Counted from the stretch's first letter, positions 11,313 through 23,432 are shown. The stretch is DNA of 64,000 nucleotides from Viola odorata (GCA_963691705.1 OY829539.1:38325656-38389655), one strand, 5' to 3'. A program made the numbers and translations. Notes: generated from the letters alone by a model not told the origin.

Positions 11313-12270
11313 CAAGGAATCAAAGAAGGCTCAAATTGACTCGAAAGGACTCAACAAATCCAATTTTTCAATTCTGATTTTAATACCCAATTGTACTTCA
11401 ACTTGTTCCTTGCTAAATCTGACTTTTGTGGCGCAAATACTTCTATATACTTTTGTATTTGCAGAATAATTTTTTTTTCTTTTCTCCTTTGTTTTTTCTC
11501 CTTTTTTTTTCAAGTGTTAGTAAGACTCAAGAGTTCAAGAAAAAGGCTTCCAAGAAGACTCTCAAAGACAACTAGCACTGAAAAGAATGGTGACACTTGA
11601 TATTTGAGTAATTGCAAGAACAACCAATTAAACAAATAGCAAGTAGAGTAGAAGGGAATTTCATGGAATCAAAGAAGGCTCAAATTGACTCGAAAGGACT
11701 CAACAAATCCAATTTTTCAATTCTGATTTTAATACCCAATTGCACTTCAACTTGTTCCTTGCTAAATCTGACTTTTGTGGCGCAAATACTTATATATATT
11801 TTTGTATTTGCAGAATAAATTTTTTTCTTTTCTCCTTCTTTTATTTTTTATTTTTTACTATGAACACAATTTAGTGTTTTGATCACAACTTTTTACTCTG
11901 AACTCCGAATCAACTGATTCTTTTTTATTCGGAAGCCCAACAAACACAACTTTCTGAAGGATCCTTTTTCACTCAAATCAGACTTTAGTAACTATATATT
12001 AAAATTCAATTTCGACTTGATAGAATTTGCACATATTTTCTTTTGTATTTCGTGACCTCTTTGTTGGTAGAAAACGCAAGTAATTTAGCTAATTTCAACA
12101 CGACAAACTGGACTGAAAACACAACCAATTGTATTCAAGTAACGAACCAAAGCACACAAGGAAATCGGTTTTAGAATGGAGTAGAAGAAGAAACTAATTT
12201 TAGCAATGAAAACTTGAAAACAATTAAAGATACTTACCAAACTTTGAACGCCTTAAGCTCCGCTACCAAT
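11313..12270 (-). mobile_element. Truncated internal region of a second non-autonomous element
   Basis: Bases 11965-12270 match 5240-5542, the start of the internal region of the complete element, including the primer-site-like ATTGGTAGCGGAGC next to the LTR. No coding region is present. The left side breaks off against the decayed Athila-like pol at about 11312, so this is a deletion junction. Confidence 0.65.
11316..11818. repeat. 154-bp direct duplication, 349 bp apart
   Basis: The block starting GGAATCAAAGAAGGCTCAAA and ending TTTGTATTTGCAGAATAA occurs at about 11316-11469 and about 11665-11818 with very few differences. The interval between contains T-runs and unrelated sequence. It is probably a local duplication in the internal region of the truncated element. 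Confidence 0.75.
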
Positions 12271-13219
12271 TGATATGATCCTAGTTGCTTAGGATGCGTA
12301 GCACCAAATCTGATCGTTGTTCAAAGAAGGATTTCAATGCGGAATAGAGAACTTGACTCGTGCGAATGTACACTACCTCACCAACTGAATGCTAAGAGTT
12401 CTAGTTGATTTCACGTCAAGGATCTTGTATCAGATTCTTAGGACTAAACCCAACGATTGTGAGAATCGCACTAAGACAAACGACACAATAATGCAATTCC
12501 AGAATTTACTTGTATACGACTCAAGTATTGTGCACTCAAGAAGAACAAGGTTAAACATGTTGAACAATGGGCAAATATTGAAGAACAAAGGTTCTGAAAT
12601 TATCAAATAAAAGCCAACTGAATAAGGAGGCCAAGCGGCTCCTTATGTAGAAGTTTACAAGCAAACCCTAATAGGAATAGAAGTAGGAGTTCTAATTAAG
12701 GAAAATAACTTAATTAACTAATTAAAGTAAATATAAATATATTTAAATACATTCCAGCAGTCCATGTCGAGTTCTCCATCACCGGGCCAAGGTTTGGGCC
12801 GAAACCTCAAGTCGTATATTGTCTCACGTACACACTGCGCACCATAATGTAAACTTCTATAACTTTCAAAAAACTTGGCCAAATAGGCTAAAACCTGTCC
12901 CAAACGAAAGCTAGTATCCAGACGTTTCCAAAACATGGTCGATCGCAAGATTTGGACTTGTACAGCGCCAGCTAGGTTTGGACGAAGTTGCCTAATGCGT
13001 CTTGGAATCCTTGTCTGCGTAGGACTACTGTCAACGAGAATGTTGGCTTGATATTTTTGATGCTCCACTCGCCCAAACGTCCTGAAATTCTGACACAATA
13101 AGCACAACAGATAGAGGTTTCCATCAAGCCTTTCTGATCTCTGATCGGACTCCATCTGCTCTATCATGTCTTGACGCTTTTGTCCATATAGTCGCGTGAT
13201 ACATCTTGGGATCGTATCA
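12271..13219 (-). repeat. LTR of the non-autonomous family (5' LTR, minus)
   Basis: A 949-bp LTR from TGATATGATCC to GGATCGTATCA. The primer-site-like sequence adjoins its left side, making it a 5' LTR of a minus-strand element. Its right side abuts Athila-like RT sequence (from 13220). Its partner 3' LTR is missing. Confidence 0.8.
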
Positions 13220-13613
13220 CAAATGATTTCTGAAAAAGGTATAGAGGTAGAAAAAAATGATATTATCGATTCGCTACCTTACCCAACATATGTGCGCGAA
13301 GTTCGCTCTTTCCTAGACCATGTAGGTTTCTACAAGGATTTTTCAAAGATAGCAGAACCTATGTGCAAGCTTCTCTAGAAAGATGTAGAGTTCCAGTTCG
13401 AGGAGGACAATAAGAAGGCATTCGACCTTTTGAAAGAAAAGTTGTTCTGGCACCAATGATCCAGGAGCTAGACTGGGCATTGCCATTCGAGATTATGTGT
13501 GACCCAAGTAACTTCGCCGTTGGTGTTGTCCTCGGTCAGGGGAAAGTAAGAGACCCACACGTGATATATTATGCTTCTAGGATGCTTGATGATGCTCAAA
13601 AGAACTACACTAC

Positions 13614-16155
13614 TGTCGCTACCCGATTTTTGACTTTTCGTCACAACTTTACTCATTTTTACACTTATTGCATTTAAATAGCTCGTCTAGGTCAAATTTG
13701 TGTCAATTTTTGGTCCTAAGCTAGTTTGTTAAAAATTTCGTGTCATTTCGTGCCTTTTTATTTTTCGTACTTTTAACTGTCTTCGCACGAACTTCTATCG
13801 GTCCCGAGTAAACTGTCTCGGACCCTAGATCGAATGCATAATTTCTTTAATTGATAATTACATACTATTTTTCTCTTTCACACCATCGAGTTTGGTTTAG
13901 CTCAATTTTTGTCGTAAGGACATTTATTTTGCGTCCGAACTTTTAGCATTTCCGAAAGAGAAAATAAATGTGTTATATCACATTTTCTAGTTTTTCACTA
14001 TATACTAGTTTTCTCGTCTTATTTTCATACACGTCGTGGTTTCCTCAGTTCAGATTTATTTTCATTTTTAGCGATTTCGCTCGTACAAAAAATATCCCGT
14101 TCGTATCCAAAAATAGGATAAACTCTACATAAATGCCATTTAATTCCTTCTCACCCTCCAACTCGGCACCAGCTCACCTAGATCATCACCCCATCCCATC
14201 TGATCAACCTTGGCCACAAGACACCCTCGCTAGCTCACTATTTCCGGCCTAGACCTCATCATCACCTCCCCCTTTTTCTTCCCGTCGGTTTTGCAGCCAC
14301 ACATGCAAACCGACTCCAATTTTTTTCCCTCCTCTATAAATAGAGATCAACCAGCAATGAATCAGGGGCACCAAAATCTCCTCTTAATCTCCATTTCTTG
14401 CTCATCCTTCTTGGTCCAAAACTCTCCTAGAGAGGTAAGCTTTCTCACTCTAGTTTTCTTTTAATTTTCGTTTATAGCTTTAATGCATGAATAAATTCCT
14501 CAAACTTGTTTCTAATACTTTGTTAGTGAGTTAAAATAAGCATGCTAGGTTCAATTTAATTATTCCTTGCCTTGGTTAATTGATTGAGCAATTGATGCAT
14601 TAATTATTTATTTTCGTTTTCCTTAAATTGCCACTATTTTGCTTCAAATTTTCTTGTTGTTTTTGTTGCTTTGTGCTACTGCTGTGTTGCTGGTCCCATT
14701 GGGTTCGGATTGGGTAGTTTTAATTAAGGTAAGAACACCTTGGTTGCCGGCCATGGCGCCGACGACACAAGGAGGAAGAAAAAAGGTGATGGGCTTCAGT
14801 TTGTCACAAGCCCATCTTGACTCCTTAAATGAGGGTTGGGCTTGATTTCATCCCAATCCCAGCCACTGTTTTGATCAAATAGTGAGCTCGGCCCATTTAA
14901 TTTTCGTACAAAAGTTTCGTATGCATGTTGTTGGATTTTCGTAAACTTTCATATTTAATTTTCGTATAATTGTTGCATGTTTATAAATTGTTTAATTATT
15001 TTATGCGTTGATTTTTATATGCAATTGTTCACATGAAAAATTGTTTACTTGTATTTTCACATGAAATATTCATATGCTCACATGATAACGACTTGTTCAT
15101 GCCATGTTTAAATTATCGTAAAATTTCTAATATGCTTGCATGTTATAAATAAATTGATTATTAACTATGCCATGTTTTATTTAATTAAGTTGCTTACTTT
15201 TTATAAATTAAATAAATATTTGAGTACATTTTATTATTTATTGTTTCTGAACTATTACTAACACTCTCGCTTTGTAAGGTAGATCAAGTTCACGCAACGC
15301 AAGTACGCCCCTTCTAGTCTCTTTTATTTATTCAATATTTTCCGCAAATATTACTTATATGGATCTTATTTAAAAATGCTAAAAACTCATATTATAATCG
15401 TATGCATGATATTTAGAATTGTTAGAAAAATCAACGCACATGTATACGTGTTTAAATCACTCGCTTTTATACCATGAAATTAATTATTTTGCATTGATAT
15501 ATGAGCATGGTGGCTTCGATCCCACACGGTTATTTGCATTTCATTAAATTGGTACTGTGCTAGTATTTATCCATGATAGGATCACTTAGTAAATAAATTA
15601 ATCATGCATGGCCCGATGATGATAAAGAGGGCTCTCGCTTTAGTAAATAGTCCCGACTATCCCGATAAGAAATAAAACAATTATTAAAGCGATGAATACC
15701 TCTGAGGGCCCAAATCACTTGTGAAAAATGTTTGAATAATCGAAAAGTGGCCAAATTTTTGTAACAGGATTTCGGTCGACGCTCTACGATCGTTTACTTG
15801 TAAATGATTGGAAAGTGGCCCGTTTTCGTGCGCGGGATTGGTTGACATGCTGCGATAGTTTATTCATTTTTCGTATTAAAAATTGTTTTCCAAACACCCT
15901 TTTACCGGTAACCTTTTTAAGGATGTGACTCGGGTGCCTAACACCTTCCCGAGTCCATAATACGACCTCTAACCTTTATTCTTTGGTTTAGACCAACTGT
16001 AACTTAGTTAGTTTTTTTTTTTATGCCATGAGATATAGGTTCCCTAAACCTTAGAAAATAGGGTGGCGACTTCATTGCATTATACGAAGCATCCATTTAT
16101 GCTTAGCATCCATCCCGAACCTAAACTCATTTTCAACGAAAAAGGGGGTGCGACA
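13614..16155 (+). mobile_element. Ogre-like solo LTR, 2542 bp
   Basis: Starts TGTCGCTACCCG and ends GGGGGTGCGACA, flanked by perfect ACTAC duplications at 13609-13613 and 16156-16160. The interrupted RNase H frame continues on both sides. A TATA box (CTATAAATAG) lies at about 14334-14343. No primer site, polypurine tract or coding region lies inside, so only one LTR remains after LTR-LTR recombination. The same family is present inverted at 25467-27970. Confidence 0.88.
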
Positions 16156-16270
16156 ACTACCACAAAAAAATTATTGTTTTCCATTATTTTTGCCTTAGAT
16201 AAATTTTGTTCATATCTTCTAGGAACTAAGGTAATATTATACTATGATCATGCAGATTTAAGGTACCTCT

Positions 16271-17029
16271 TGATATGAGCGTGGATCCACCGGTTCCCGC
16301 ACACATGGCACGGGAAAGGCCTCCCGCGTGGCCTATCTTCCATGCACAGACCTCACGGGTTGGTCGGCCAAACCATCATACTTCCGCGCCTCCAACCCTA
16401 GCAAGCCCTGAGCACCCGCGCCTAGCCATCTAGGCCAAAGCCGTGTCCGAGCCCGTGTCCAAGCCCTTGGCCAAGCCCTCTTCATTGCTGCCAAGGCTAA
16501 GCTTATCAAGCCCCTTTGTCTAAGGGTGTAAGGGTATTTACCCCTTTGTCTAAGGGTGTAAGGGTATTTATCCCTTTGTTTTAGGCGTAGGTATTTAAAG
16601 TGCATTATGTCTCATTTCAACACTTGTCTTTATTTTGTTGAGTTTTCCTCTACAAAGAACACTTCACATTAGGTGAGTCAATAGGGCAATTAGGGTTCTT
16701 AAAACCAGCACTTCATCTTCTTTACTTTGTAACAAGGTTGCTCTAGCTAGACTAGAGAGGGTTTGTTGGGTATTGAAGTTATATACTTATTGTTCATCAA
16801 AACACTCTCATTTTCATCCATTAATCCGCACAATCCGCACTTCTCCTTGCGACGTTATCTTCTCCATTATTCAATTTATTCTCGCTGCCCTTAAACTCCC
16901 TATCAATCTGGATCCATCCATCCACCCAAACACCAATTATTCGTGTGTTTACCACCTCCCAAAGGAGACTAGATCCTTGTTGCCTTCATCTGGCGGTTTC
17001 ATCTCCAAATCAAAGTCGAGCTCTTATCA
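16271..17029. mobile_element. Solo LTR, 759 bp, second family
   Basis: Starts TGATATGAGC and ends GAGCTCTTATCA, with perfect CCTCT duplications at 16266-16270 and 17030-17034. It separates the RNase H codons for RYLL and TKKEAK of the host pseudogene. A 30-bp direct repeat (CCCCTTTGTCTAAGGGTGTA...) lies at 16511-16570, just before a TATTTAAA box near 16590. No coding content. Confidence 0.85.
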
Positions 17030-18414
17030 CCTCTTGACTAAGAAGGAGGCAAAGCCGAGTCTAATCAGATGGATTCTTCTTCATTAAGAGTTTCACATAG
17101 AGATTAGAGACAAGAAGGGAAAAGAGAACCCGGTAGCAGACCGGTTGAGTAGGATACCCATAGATGCCAAACTAGACCAAGTCAAAGAAGACTTCCCAGA
17201 TGAGCACTTGTCCCTAGCCCTATGGAAGAGCCCGTGGTACTCCGAAATTTCCAACTACTTGGCCACGGGTAAGATTCATGGCGAGTTCTCCCCTTATGAA
17301 AAGGAAAAGATCATGAGGGATTTGAGGTACTATATTTGAGATACCATCCATCCTGAAATTCTTCCACTCCTATGCATGTGGAGGCCACTTCGGCCCCAAT
17401 AGAATAGCAATGAAAGTCTTGGAATCAGGTGTTTTCTAGCCTACTCTTTTTAAAGACACTTATTCCTTTTGTAATACTTGTTCCAATTGTCAAAAGATTA
17501 GTAGTATCAATTTCAGGAATCAAATGCCACTAACCCCTATCCTAGTGTGTGAAATATTTAATGTTTGGGGGATAGACTTTATAGGTCCGTTCCCTAACTC
17601 AGGAGGGAACATGTACAACATCCTTGCAGTAGACTACTTATGTAAGTGGGTGGCAGCTAAAGCCACAAGAGCCAAGACAGTGGTCTCCTTTTTGAAAACT
17701 AACATCTTGAATAGTTTTGGAGTGCCGAGAGCCATCATAAGCGATAGAGGAACCCACTTCTCCAACAAAGTGGTCGCTTCTCTGTTTGCAAAGTATGACA
17801 TCACACACTGAGTTTCAATAGCTTACCACCCTAAATTTCAAATAGGGAGATCAAGTTTATTCTAAGAAACACCGTCGGACCCGAAAGGAAGGATTGGAGT
17901 CAAAAGCTGGATGACGCCTTTTGGGCATATACAACCGCATATAAAATACCAATCGGGACCACTCCTTACTAGTCTATGACAAATCCTGGCACCTACTAGT
18001 GGAGATGCAGTACCGAGATTTCTAGGCCATCAAGCAATGCAATATGAACTTAACAACAGCTAGCTTATAGAGAAACTTAGAACTCCAAGAGCTGGAGGAA
18101 TTGAGAAATGATGCATACGAGAACTCCGCGATAGTTAAGGCCAAGGCTAAAGTCTACCATGATAAGAGCATCAACACCAAGACACCAGTCGCGAGACAGA
18201 AAGTGCTCCTATTCAGTTCCAATTTCCGCATCCTGTTCGGTAAACTTAAGTCTAGATGGACTGGTCCTTTTGAATTACTAACGCTTACCCTCATGGTGTA
18301 GTAGAGATACAGGATCCATAAACTAAGAGGATTTTCAAGGTGAATGGTCAATGGCTCAAGCCCTTCTACGAGGGATTCAAGGAACACACGGTGGAGAGCA
18401 CCACCTTTTAGCAA

Positions 18415-19471
18415 CCCCCTTCGGGTTTAATATGAAAGACAACAATGTCTAGTCCAAGACAATGAAGAGGGACGGTTCATGGGAGGCAACCCATGTGTTA
18501 TTTAATTTTCTCCTTTCATTCTTATTTTCATTTAGTCTATCAATTTTCATTCTGATGGACGATTTCTTGACAATTTCCAGCAAAAACTTCAAACAATGAG
18601 CAGGAAAGTCCTTCCCTAGGCCCTAACAAAGACTTTCAAGAACCTGCACCTCATGCTACCCAGACTAACAACCAGCTTGCCTCACAACTGAATGAACAAA
18701 ACAACCTCTTGTGCCTCCTCTTCAAAGAATAATGCAACAACAATAGGATGTACCAAGAGCTCCTAGAAGCACTCGCCCGCGCCTTTCTAACCCCACCATC
18801 CAACCTACAAACGTGATATTTTTGGGCAACACATTAAGGACAATGTGTTCGATAAGTGTAGGGGAGCACTTTTGTGTATATATATATATATGTGTTTTTG
18901 GGCATATTTTTGATGTTTTCACAAACTTTTCTTTCTAATTCCTGCATGTGCCTCTACTTGTTACAATTTCTGCATGTGTATGTCTTTCTTTTTATTTTGA
19001 TTTTAAACCCTTTTTACTAGCCAAAACCCCAAAACGTTTGAACCATATGAACACTTGATTGACCAACTCAACTTTGCAATAATTAGAAGCACTCAATGCT
19101 AATGCCTGTACATTCATCCATATAGGTGTATGATTAGTAATGCTGAAACCTAAGAAATGAGTTACCAGAATAGGTATTCTATTCTCTTCTGTAGACCTAG
19201 GGATGAGGGTCCTGTCCTCACACTGCTGTCAGTTTTTAATTTCTGTTATTGCATGAGAGTCTTTATTTTCCTTGCATGACTATTTGTGTTGTTAGTCCCT
19301 CACCATGCCAACTTGGATTGTACAGTGTTGGTGGTTTGGCACCAATACCCCATTATTGGAGAAGTGTTCTGTCAGTCGATGTGCTAACTCTATATTTAGG
19401 ATCGAAAATAGCACCTTTGGCCAGGGACCTTGCTTTTCTATTTGTTTAAATTGGAATGTGGAAAGGAAAGT
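18415..19471 (+). other. 3' non-coding part and second-ORF remnant of the decayed Athila-like element
   Basis: GGGAGGCAACCCA at about 18481 follows pol. The stretch 18600-18820 matches the C-terminal part of the second ORF (AQ-rich, NNLL..LLEALARAF), so most of that ORF was deleted. CACATTAAGGACAATGTG (18830-18847) matches the conserved hairpin at 46228. The sequence at 19193-19215 matches the palindrome site 46637 in worn form. An extra palindrome-like site is at about 18608-18636. The region ends at 19471, where another LTR starts. Confidence 0.7.
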
Positions 19472-20240
19472 TGATGCGATCCGACCTCCTTTGTAAGAGT
19501 AGGTCGGAACGTATGCTTATGGAGCTTTGGTTGGATCTAGCTTCAAAGTTTACTTAGACAAAACAACAACACAAAGATGAACACAAATGAAGATAGAAGA
19601 TAACACAGTTGCACAGCGGACGAAAGCAAAAGATAAGTGGAAGAAAGAAGAAGGTTACGGAGATAAATAAGAAGGAGATATGGAAGGACTTGAGCGCGGA
19701 GAAGATTTAGTGGCACGTTGAACACAAGGGTAAGGATTCAGAAATGAAAAGAACATACACATATACTTCATAGATTCATTTACAAGATCATCTAGCAAAC
19801 GATTACACAACACAAAGGTTGATGGTTTATGAGTATCAAAGCACCATCAAGGCTTAGAAGTCCACAAGCTGATTTTACGAGGATAAAGGAGGAGTTATCT
19901 CTACTCAATAAAATCTCTCGAATATCTAAAATGGCAAAAATAATAGCTAAGTTCGGTACTTATACAAAAGGGTTACAAAAATGACCTTGTGACGAATGTG
20001 CCCTTGGTGAGGGACGTGTTCTTCGTACAAGTTCAAGGCCTTAAGGTAGGTTGTTTAGGCCCATGACTGTTGCTAAAAAATGGAAGGAAACAATTGAGCT
20101 TGTTGCATTGGAGTGGTGTCCTGATAGTCTTGGCCCCGATAAGCGTTCATGGTTTAGTAGGAGGAGAGCATGAGGCCAAGGTTGATTACAATGCGCGCGA
20201 ATGGTCTTCATGACTGGTGCGGGTGGTTCCCGATAGTTTC
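19472..20240 (-). mobile_element. LTR of the TGATGCGATC family, right end uncertain
   Basis: Begins TGATGCGATCCGACCTCCTT, the reverse complement of the LTR end AGGAGGTCGGATCGCGTCA at 6805, so it lies on the minus strand. It interrupts the 3' region of the decayed Athila-like element after GGAATGTGGAAAGG. I could not find a convincing opposite end or target duplication, so the right boundary is approximate. Confidence 0.5.
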
Positions 20241-20268
20241 CCATGAGATTGCCTGGCCTAATCGGAGT

Positions 20269-20299
20269 GGGAATACAATAACATGCTATTGTTATTCCC
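20269..20299. repeat. 31-nt fold-back sequence
   Basis: GGGAATACAATAACAT is followed by its near-perfect complement ATGCTATTGTTATTCCC, with one bulge and one mismatch. It lies beside an LTR boundary. It may be the remnant of a small fold-back element or a local hairpin. Confidence 0.6.
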
Positions 20300-20669
20300 C
20301 TTTCCTACTCAGACAATTACTCCTTTATTAGTTAATTTCTCTTTTTAATTAGGTTAAGGATTTTTAGAACATATTTAAGATTACTTTTGCTAGCAAGGCA
20401 GGGGGTCCTTGGTTCTAGTTTTGCTCCTATTCTTGGCTGCGCTACTTCTAGTTTTTGTTATTCGACTTCGACATTATTCTCTCAATTCAATTCATGCTTT
20501 TTACTTTCATTATGTGTCGTAGCTAAATACCCGATTCTTGGTAGGCTTCTAGAGGTTCATAATTCATGTTTGTTGTGAGATTTAATTGAGCTTCATAAAA
20601 ATGGTTTTGTATTTCTTCTCTTCTTAGTTTAATGTCAATTTGTTCCTATTTGGTTTAGGTTTGGTCAAC
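20300..20669 (+). repeat. LTR fragment of the decayed Athila-like element, part 1
   Basis: The stretch GTAGCTAAATACCCGATTCTTGG to TTAATGTCAATTTG aligns with about 37265-37390 in the LTR of the intact Athila-like element. It breaks at 20669, where a minus-strand LTR is inserted. Confidence 0.65.
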
Positions 20670-21658
20670 TGATATAATCTGACACTAGAGTGTGAGGATT
20701 GAATGAGATGCAACTGATTGAAGGATCTAGCTCTAGAGTTCGTGATATAAAAATAACAAGAAAACAACAACAAAGATGGAGGAAACAAATATGGAGACAT
20801 GCAGCGGATTATGGTAAAGATAAATACCTAGTTGAAGAAAGCGGATGAAATGAGTAGAAGGAAAGAACAAACGAACGATCGAACTTGAGTCTTGCTTGAA
20901 GAATGGCTTGAAAATGGGTAGAAAGCTCAAGAACATAAACACTCAATATTTGGATTTCATATGCTCACACGAAGGAAGTAATAACGGATTACAGAAGTGT
21001 AGGATTCTATAGTCTTTTTTATTGACTCAAGCAACGGCAATCCTAAACCAAGACAAGCACCAAATTTGAGCCTTGGATGAATAAGGAAGGAGTAAACTCA
21101 ACTTAATCAAATATTCATCAAAACAAAGCTAAGGAAGAAATGAAAGACATTAGCTATTTATACTAAAGTGTAAATGACCATGAAAGGCTAAAGTGGGCGG
21201 CTAGGGTTTGGTCCTTAGCGTCATGACGCGCACTGCCTCAAAATGCTCCAAAGTCTGTTCCTTAGCATCATGACGCTAAGCACGACTTCAAAATCCTCCA
21301 ACGTCTGTTCCTTAGCGTCATAACACTAAGGACTGCCTGAAATTGCACCAGCATAGAGAGATTGGCTCTTGCGAGGGGGTAGCTCGGCCACGCGGGAGGC
21401 CTAAGGCTGGATGATGTAGGGAAGGTGTGCGATGCGCGGAGGCCATATGGGTGGCCTTAGGTTCATGCTCGTGTCATCATGACTTTCTCGGCCATCCCGT
21501 GAGGTCCGTGCGTCTAGGCCTAGGCGTGCGATGGTTTAGCACGAGTCTCTCGACCTTCGGAATGATGTGCGCTCATCTTCAAGGCCTCGCTACCCGCGAT
21601 CGGTCCTCTTGGCACCGTGTCATGCGCTTGGATTTCAACGAGTTCCGTGAACACATCA
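20670..21658 (-). mobile_element. Inserted gypsy LTR, 989 bp
   Basis: From TGATATAATCTGACAC to GAACACATCA. Flanks TCAAC (20665-20669) and CCAAC (21659-21663) form a target duplication with one change. Athila-like LTR sequence continues on both sides. A TATA box on the minus strand (TATAAATAGC) is near 21155-21165. Three CTTAGCGTCATGACGCTAAG-type palindromes lie at about 21216-21332. Read on the minus strand, the start encodes a pol tail containing RGPIAGSEALKM. Confidence 0.7.
21216..21332. repeat. Three copies of a CTTAGCGTCATGACGCTAAG palindrome
   Basis: CCTTAGCGTCATGACGCGCAC, CCTTAGCATCATGACGCTAAG and CCTTAGCGTCATAACACTAAGG recur about 45-50 bp apart. Each is preceded by a repeated phrase (TCTGTTCCTTAGC). 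The consensus is a 20-bp perfect palindrome. They lie upstream of the LTR's TATA box on the minus strand. Confidence 0.7.
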
Positions 21659-22062
21659 CCAACCTAGGTTTTAACTTGAACAATTACAGTATGTTCTAAT
21701 AATGTTGGGTTTAAACTTGACCAATATTAGAAGAACACAGTAGACAACTAGTGGATTAAAGGCATAAGAGTTGCTTTTTGAACTAGAGGAAGAAAAGAAT
21801 TAGGTTTATAGGGACAAAGTGAACCGATCTCTAGGCCTAGGAAAGTCTCTCCCTAATTATAACAATTGACTAGTTAAATCCTATAAGTGAACCTTAGGGT
21901 TTCTAGAAGATTAGGTCCTTAATAGAGTGTCTCTATAAGCAGCTTGTTAAATGAGGAGAGTAGGAAGTCTAAGTGAACTAGATTTCTATAGCTTTCCTAT
22001 AAATTCAGTTTTGAACATGTTTGTGTCAATGATCAACGACATTGAATTATGACCTCAAGAGA
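21659..22062 (+). repeat. LTR fragment of the decayed Athila-like element, part 2
   Basis: Aligns with about 37490-37790 of the intact LTR (AGTAGACAACTAGTG; CTATAAATTCAGTTTTGAACATG; GTCAATGATCAA). The palindrome equivalent to 37591 is present at about 21827-21848, partly decayed. It ends against another LTR at 22063. Confidence 0.7.
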
Positions 22063-22525
22063 TGATACAATCACACCCATTCCAACATTAAGCCTCGAAG
22101 ACACGACACATCAAGGACCCATCACCCGTAGCATGACGAAGAAGCTTACCTTATGTATCGAAGCCGAGATGGGCAAGAAATCGCTCTAATATGAAGGATG
22201 GACATTAATGATGGTCGCACACCATGTCGGAGGCCAAGAGTCATGCGTGGAACCTCAAAAGCACAAGTTCTACAACTCTAAGGCTAACGGCATACCATTA
22301 GGCGCCCTAACGACATGCCGTTAGCCTTGGCTATCTTCGAAAGATCGATTGGGCGAAATCTAATTTTTGGAAATTTTAAAGTCAAATTTAACGACATGCC
22401 GTGAAGGACACTAACGACATGTCGTGAAGGACACTAACGGCATACCGTAGCCTCGGCCACTTTTAGGAGACTCAGAAATTTTTGGGAAATTCAGAGTTGA
22501 AGCTAACGGCATGCCGTTAAGCCCT
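22063..22525 (+). mobile_element. Truncated gypsy LTR with a pol tail in its start
   Basis: Begins TGATACAATCACACCC. Reading from the preceding codon gives DDTITPIPTLSLEDTTHQ, then GPITRSMTKKLTL, matching the tail GQITRSMAKKIT encoded at 35.0-35.2 kb. Palindromic words CTAACGGCATGCCGTTAG and variants occur at about 22281-22520. The right end is lost where Athila-like coding sequence begins at about 22525. Confidence 0.6.
22281..22520. repeat. Cluster of CTAACGGCATGCCGTTAG palindromes
   Basis: Seven variants are seen: CTAACGGCATACCATTAG, CTAACGACATGCCGTTAG, TTAACGACATGCCGTGA, CTAACGACATGTCGTGA, CTAACGGCATACCGTAG, and CTAACGGCATGCCGTTAA at the end. The consensus is an 18-bp perfect palindrome with SphI-like centre GCATGC. 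Confidence 0.7.
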
Positions 22526-23432
22526 AAATGAAGATGCCACTAAAGCAACTGATGTGATCCTCGATAGACCTTTTTTAAGAACAAACCGTCCTAAGATTGA
22601 TGTGTATGATAGATGTTTGACACTTGAGTTTGGTGGAGACACAATTAAATTTAATATGTATGACTCAAATCAAATATCCAAACGAAGTACACAACGCTAA
22701 CTTTGTAGATGTTGTCAATCCATGGGTTGATGATATCTTTGAGCTTAATTATATTGATCCTTTTGAGTATGTTCTTAGCAGAGCTTTATCTAGGTACATG
22801 TTGGATACACTGGAGAATACACTCAGGTTCAGAGCACAAATTCAAAATTTTGTTATGGAATTGGATGCACTTCACCCCCTCACAGGTATTTCACAAGCCC
22901 TAGGGTTTCTAAATCAAAATACTAAACGTTGTTCTTCTATTTTGTAAGCACCCGACTTATAGCTGAAAACATTACCAGAACATCTGAAGTACTCTTTCCT
23001 AGGCCTAGGGAAGAGTCTTCTAGTGATAATTTCCAGCAAGCTGACTGAGTTGGAGGAGGACAAGCTTGTGAGGGTCCTGAAAGAATTCAAATAGGCAATC
23101 GGCTAGACCATAACCGATATCAAAAGGATCTCCCCTACTATATGCACCCACAAGATACACCTGGAAGAAGGTAGTAAGACCGTACGGCAACCGCAAAGGA
23201 GGCTCAACCCTCCCATGATGAAAGTCGTAAAGAAAGAGATTCTTAAGTTGCTTGTTGTAGGTGTTATTTATCCTATCTTTGATATTTCATGGGTGAGTCA
23301 TGTGCAGATTGTTCCCAAGAAGACAGGGATCATGGTGGTAGAGATTAATGATGGGCAGCTTGTCCCGACGAGTACAAAATGGATGAAGGGTTTGCATCGA
23401 TTATAGAATACTCAATAATGCACCCAGAAAGA
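22526..23432 (+). pseudogene. Athila-like fragment: end of protease region to start of RT
   Basis: Starts with TDVILDRPFLRTN (compare [13 protein letters not shown] in the intact copy). It runs through [23 protein letters not shown] (palindrome at 22990-23015) and VKKEILKLL, and ends in the RT fingers (near LHRL) where an LTR is inserted at 23433. Several stops and a frameshift are present. Neither gag nor the RT catalytic site remains. Confidence 0.82.

Larger units (their letters stand above)
13220..18414 (+). pseudogene. Decayed Athila-like pol, interrupted by two solo LTRs
   Basis: Coding segments are 13220-13613 (end of RT and start of RNase [36 protein letters not shown]), 16161-16270 ([16 protein letters not shown]) and 17030-18414. 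The last gives the RNase H end (LTKKEAKPSLIRWIL), the integrase zinc region at about 17370-17510, the core from about 17570 (WGIDFIGPFP, SDRGTHFSN) and the C-terminus (KVNGQWLKPFYEG). Joining across both insertions keeps the alignment with the intact element, which proves the nesting. Stops and small deletions are common, so it is dead. RT fingers, palm, gag and protease are absent at its left end. Confidence 0.88.

Noticed and set aside
16271..17029. DNA transposon with a 9-bp duplication (ACCTCTTGA on both sides)
   Set aside because: Placing the ends at TGATATGAGC...CTCTTATCA gives TG...CA termini and a perfect 5-bp CCTCT duplication, the normal LTR pattern; the longer match includes host codons.
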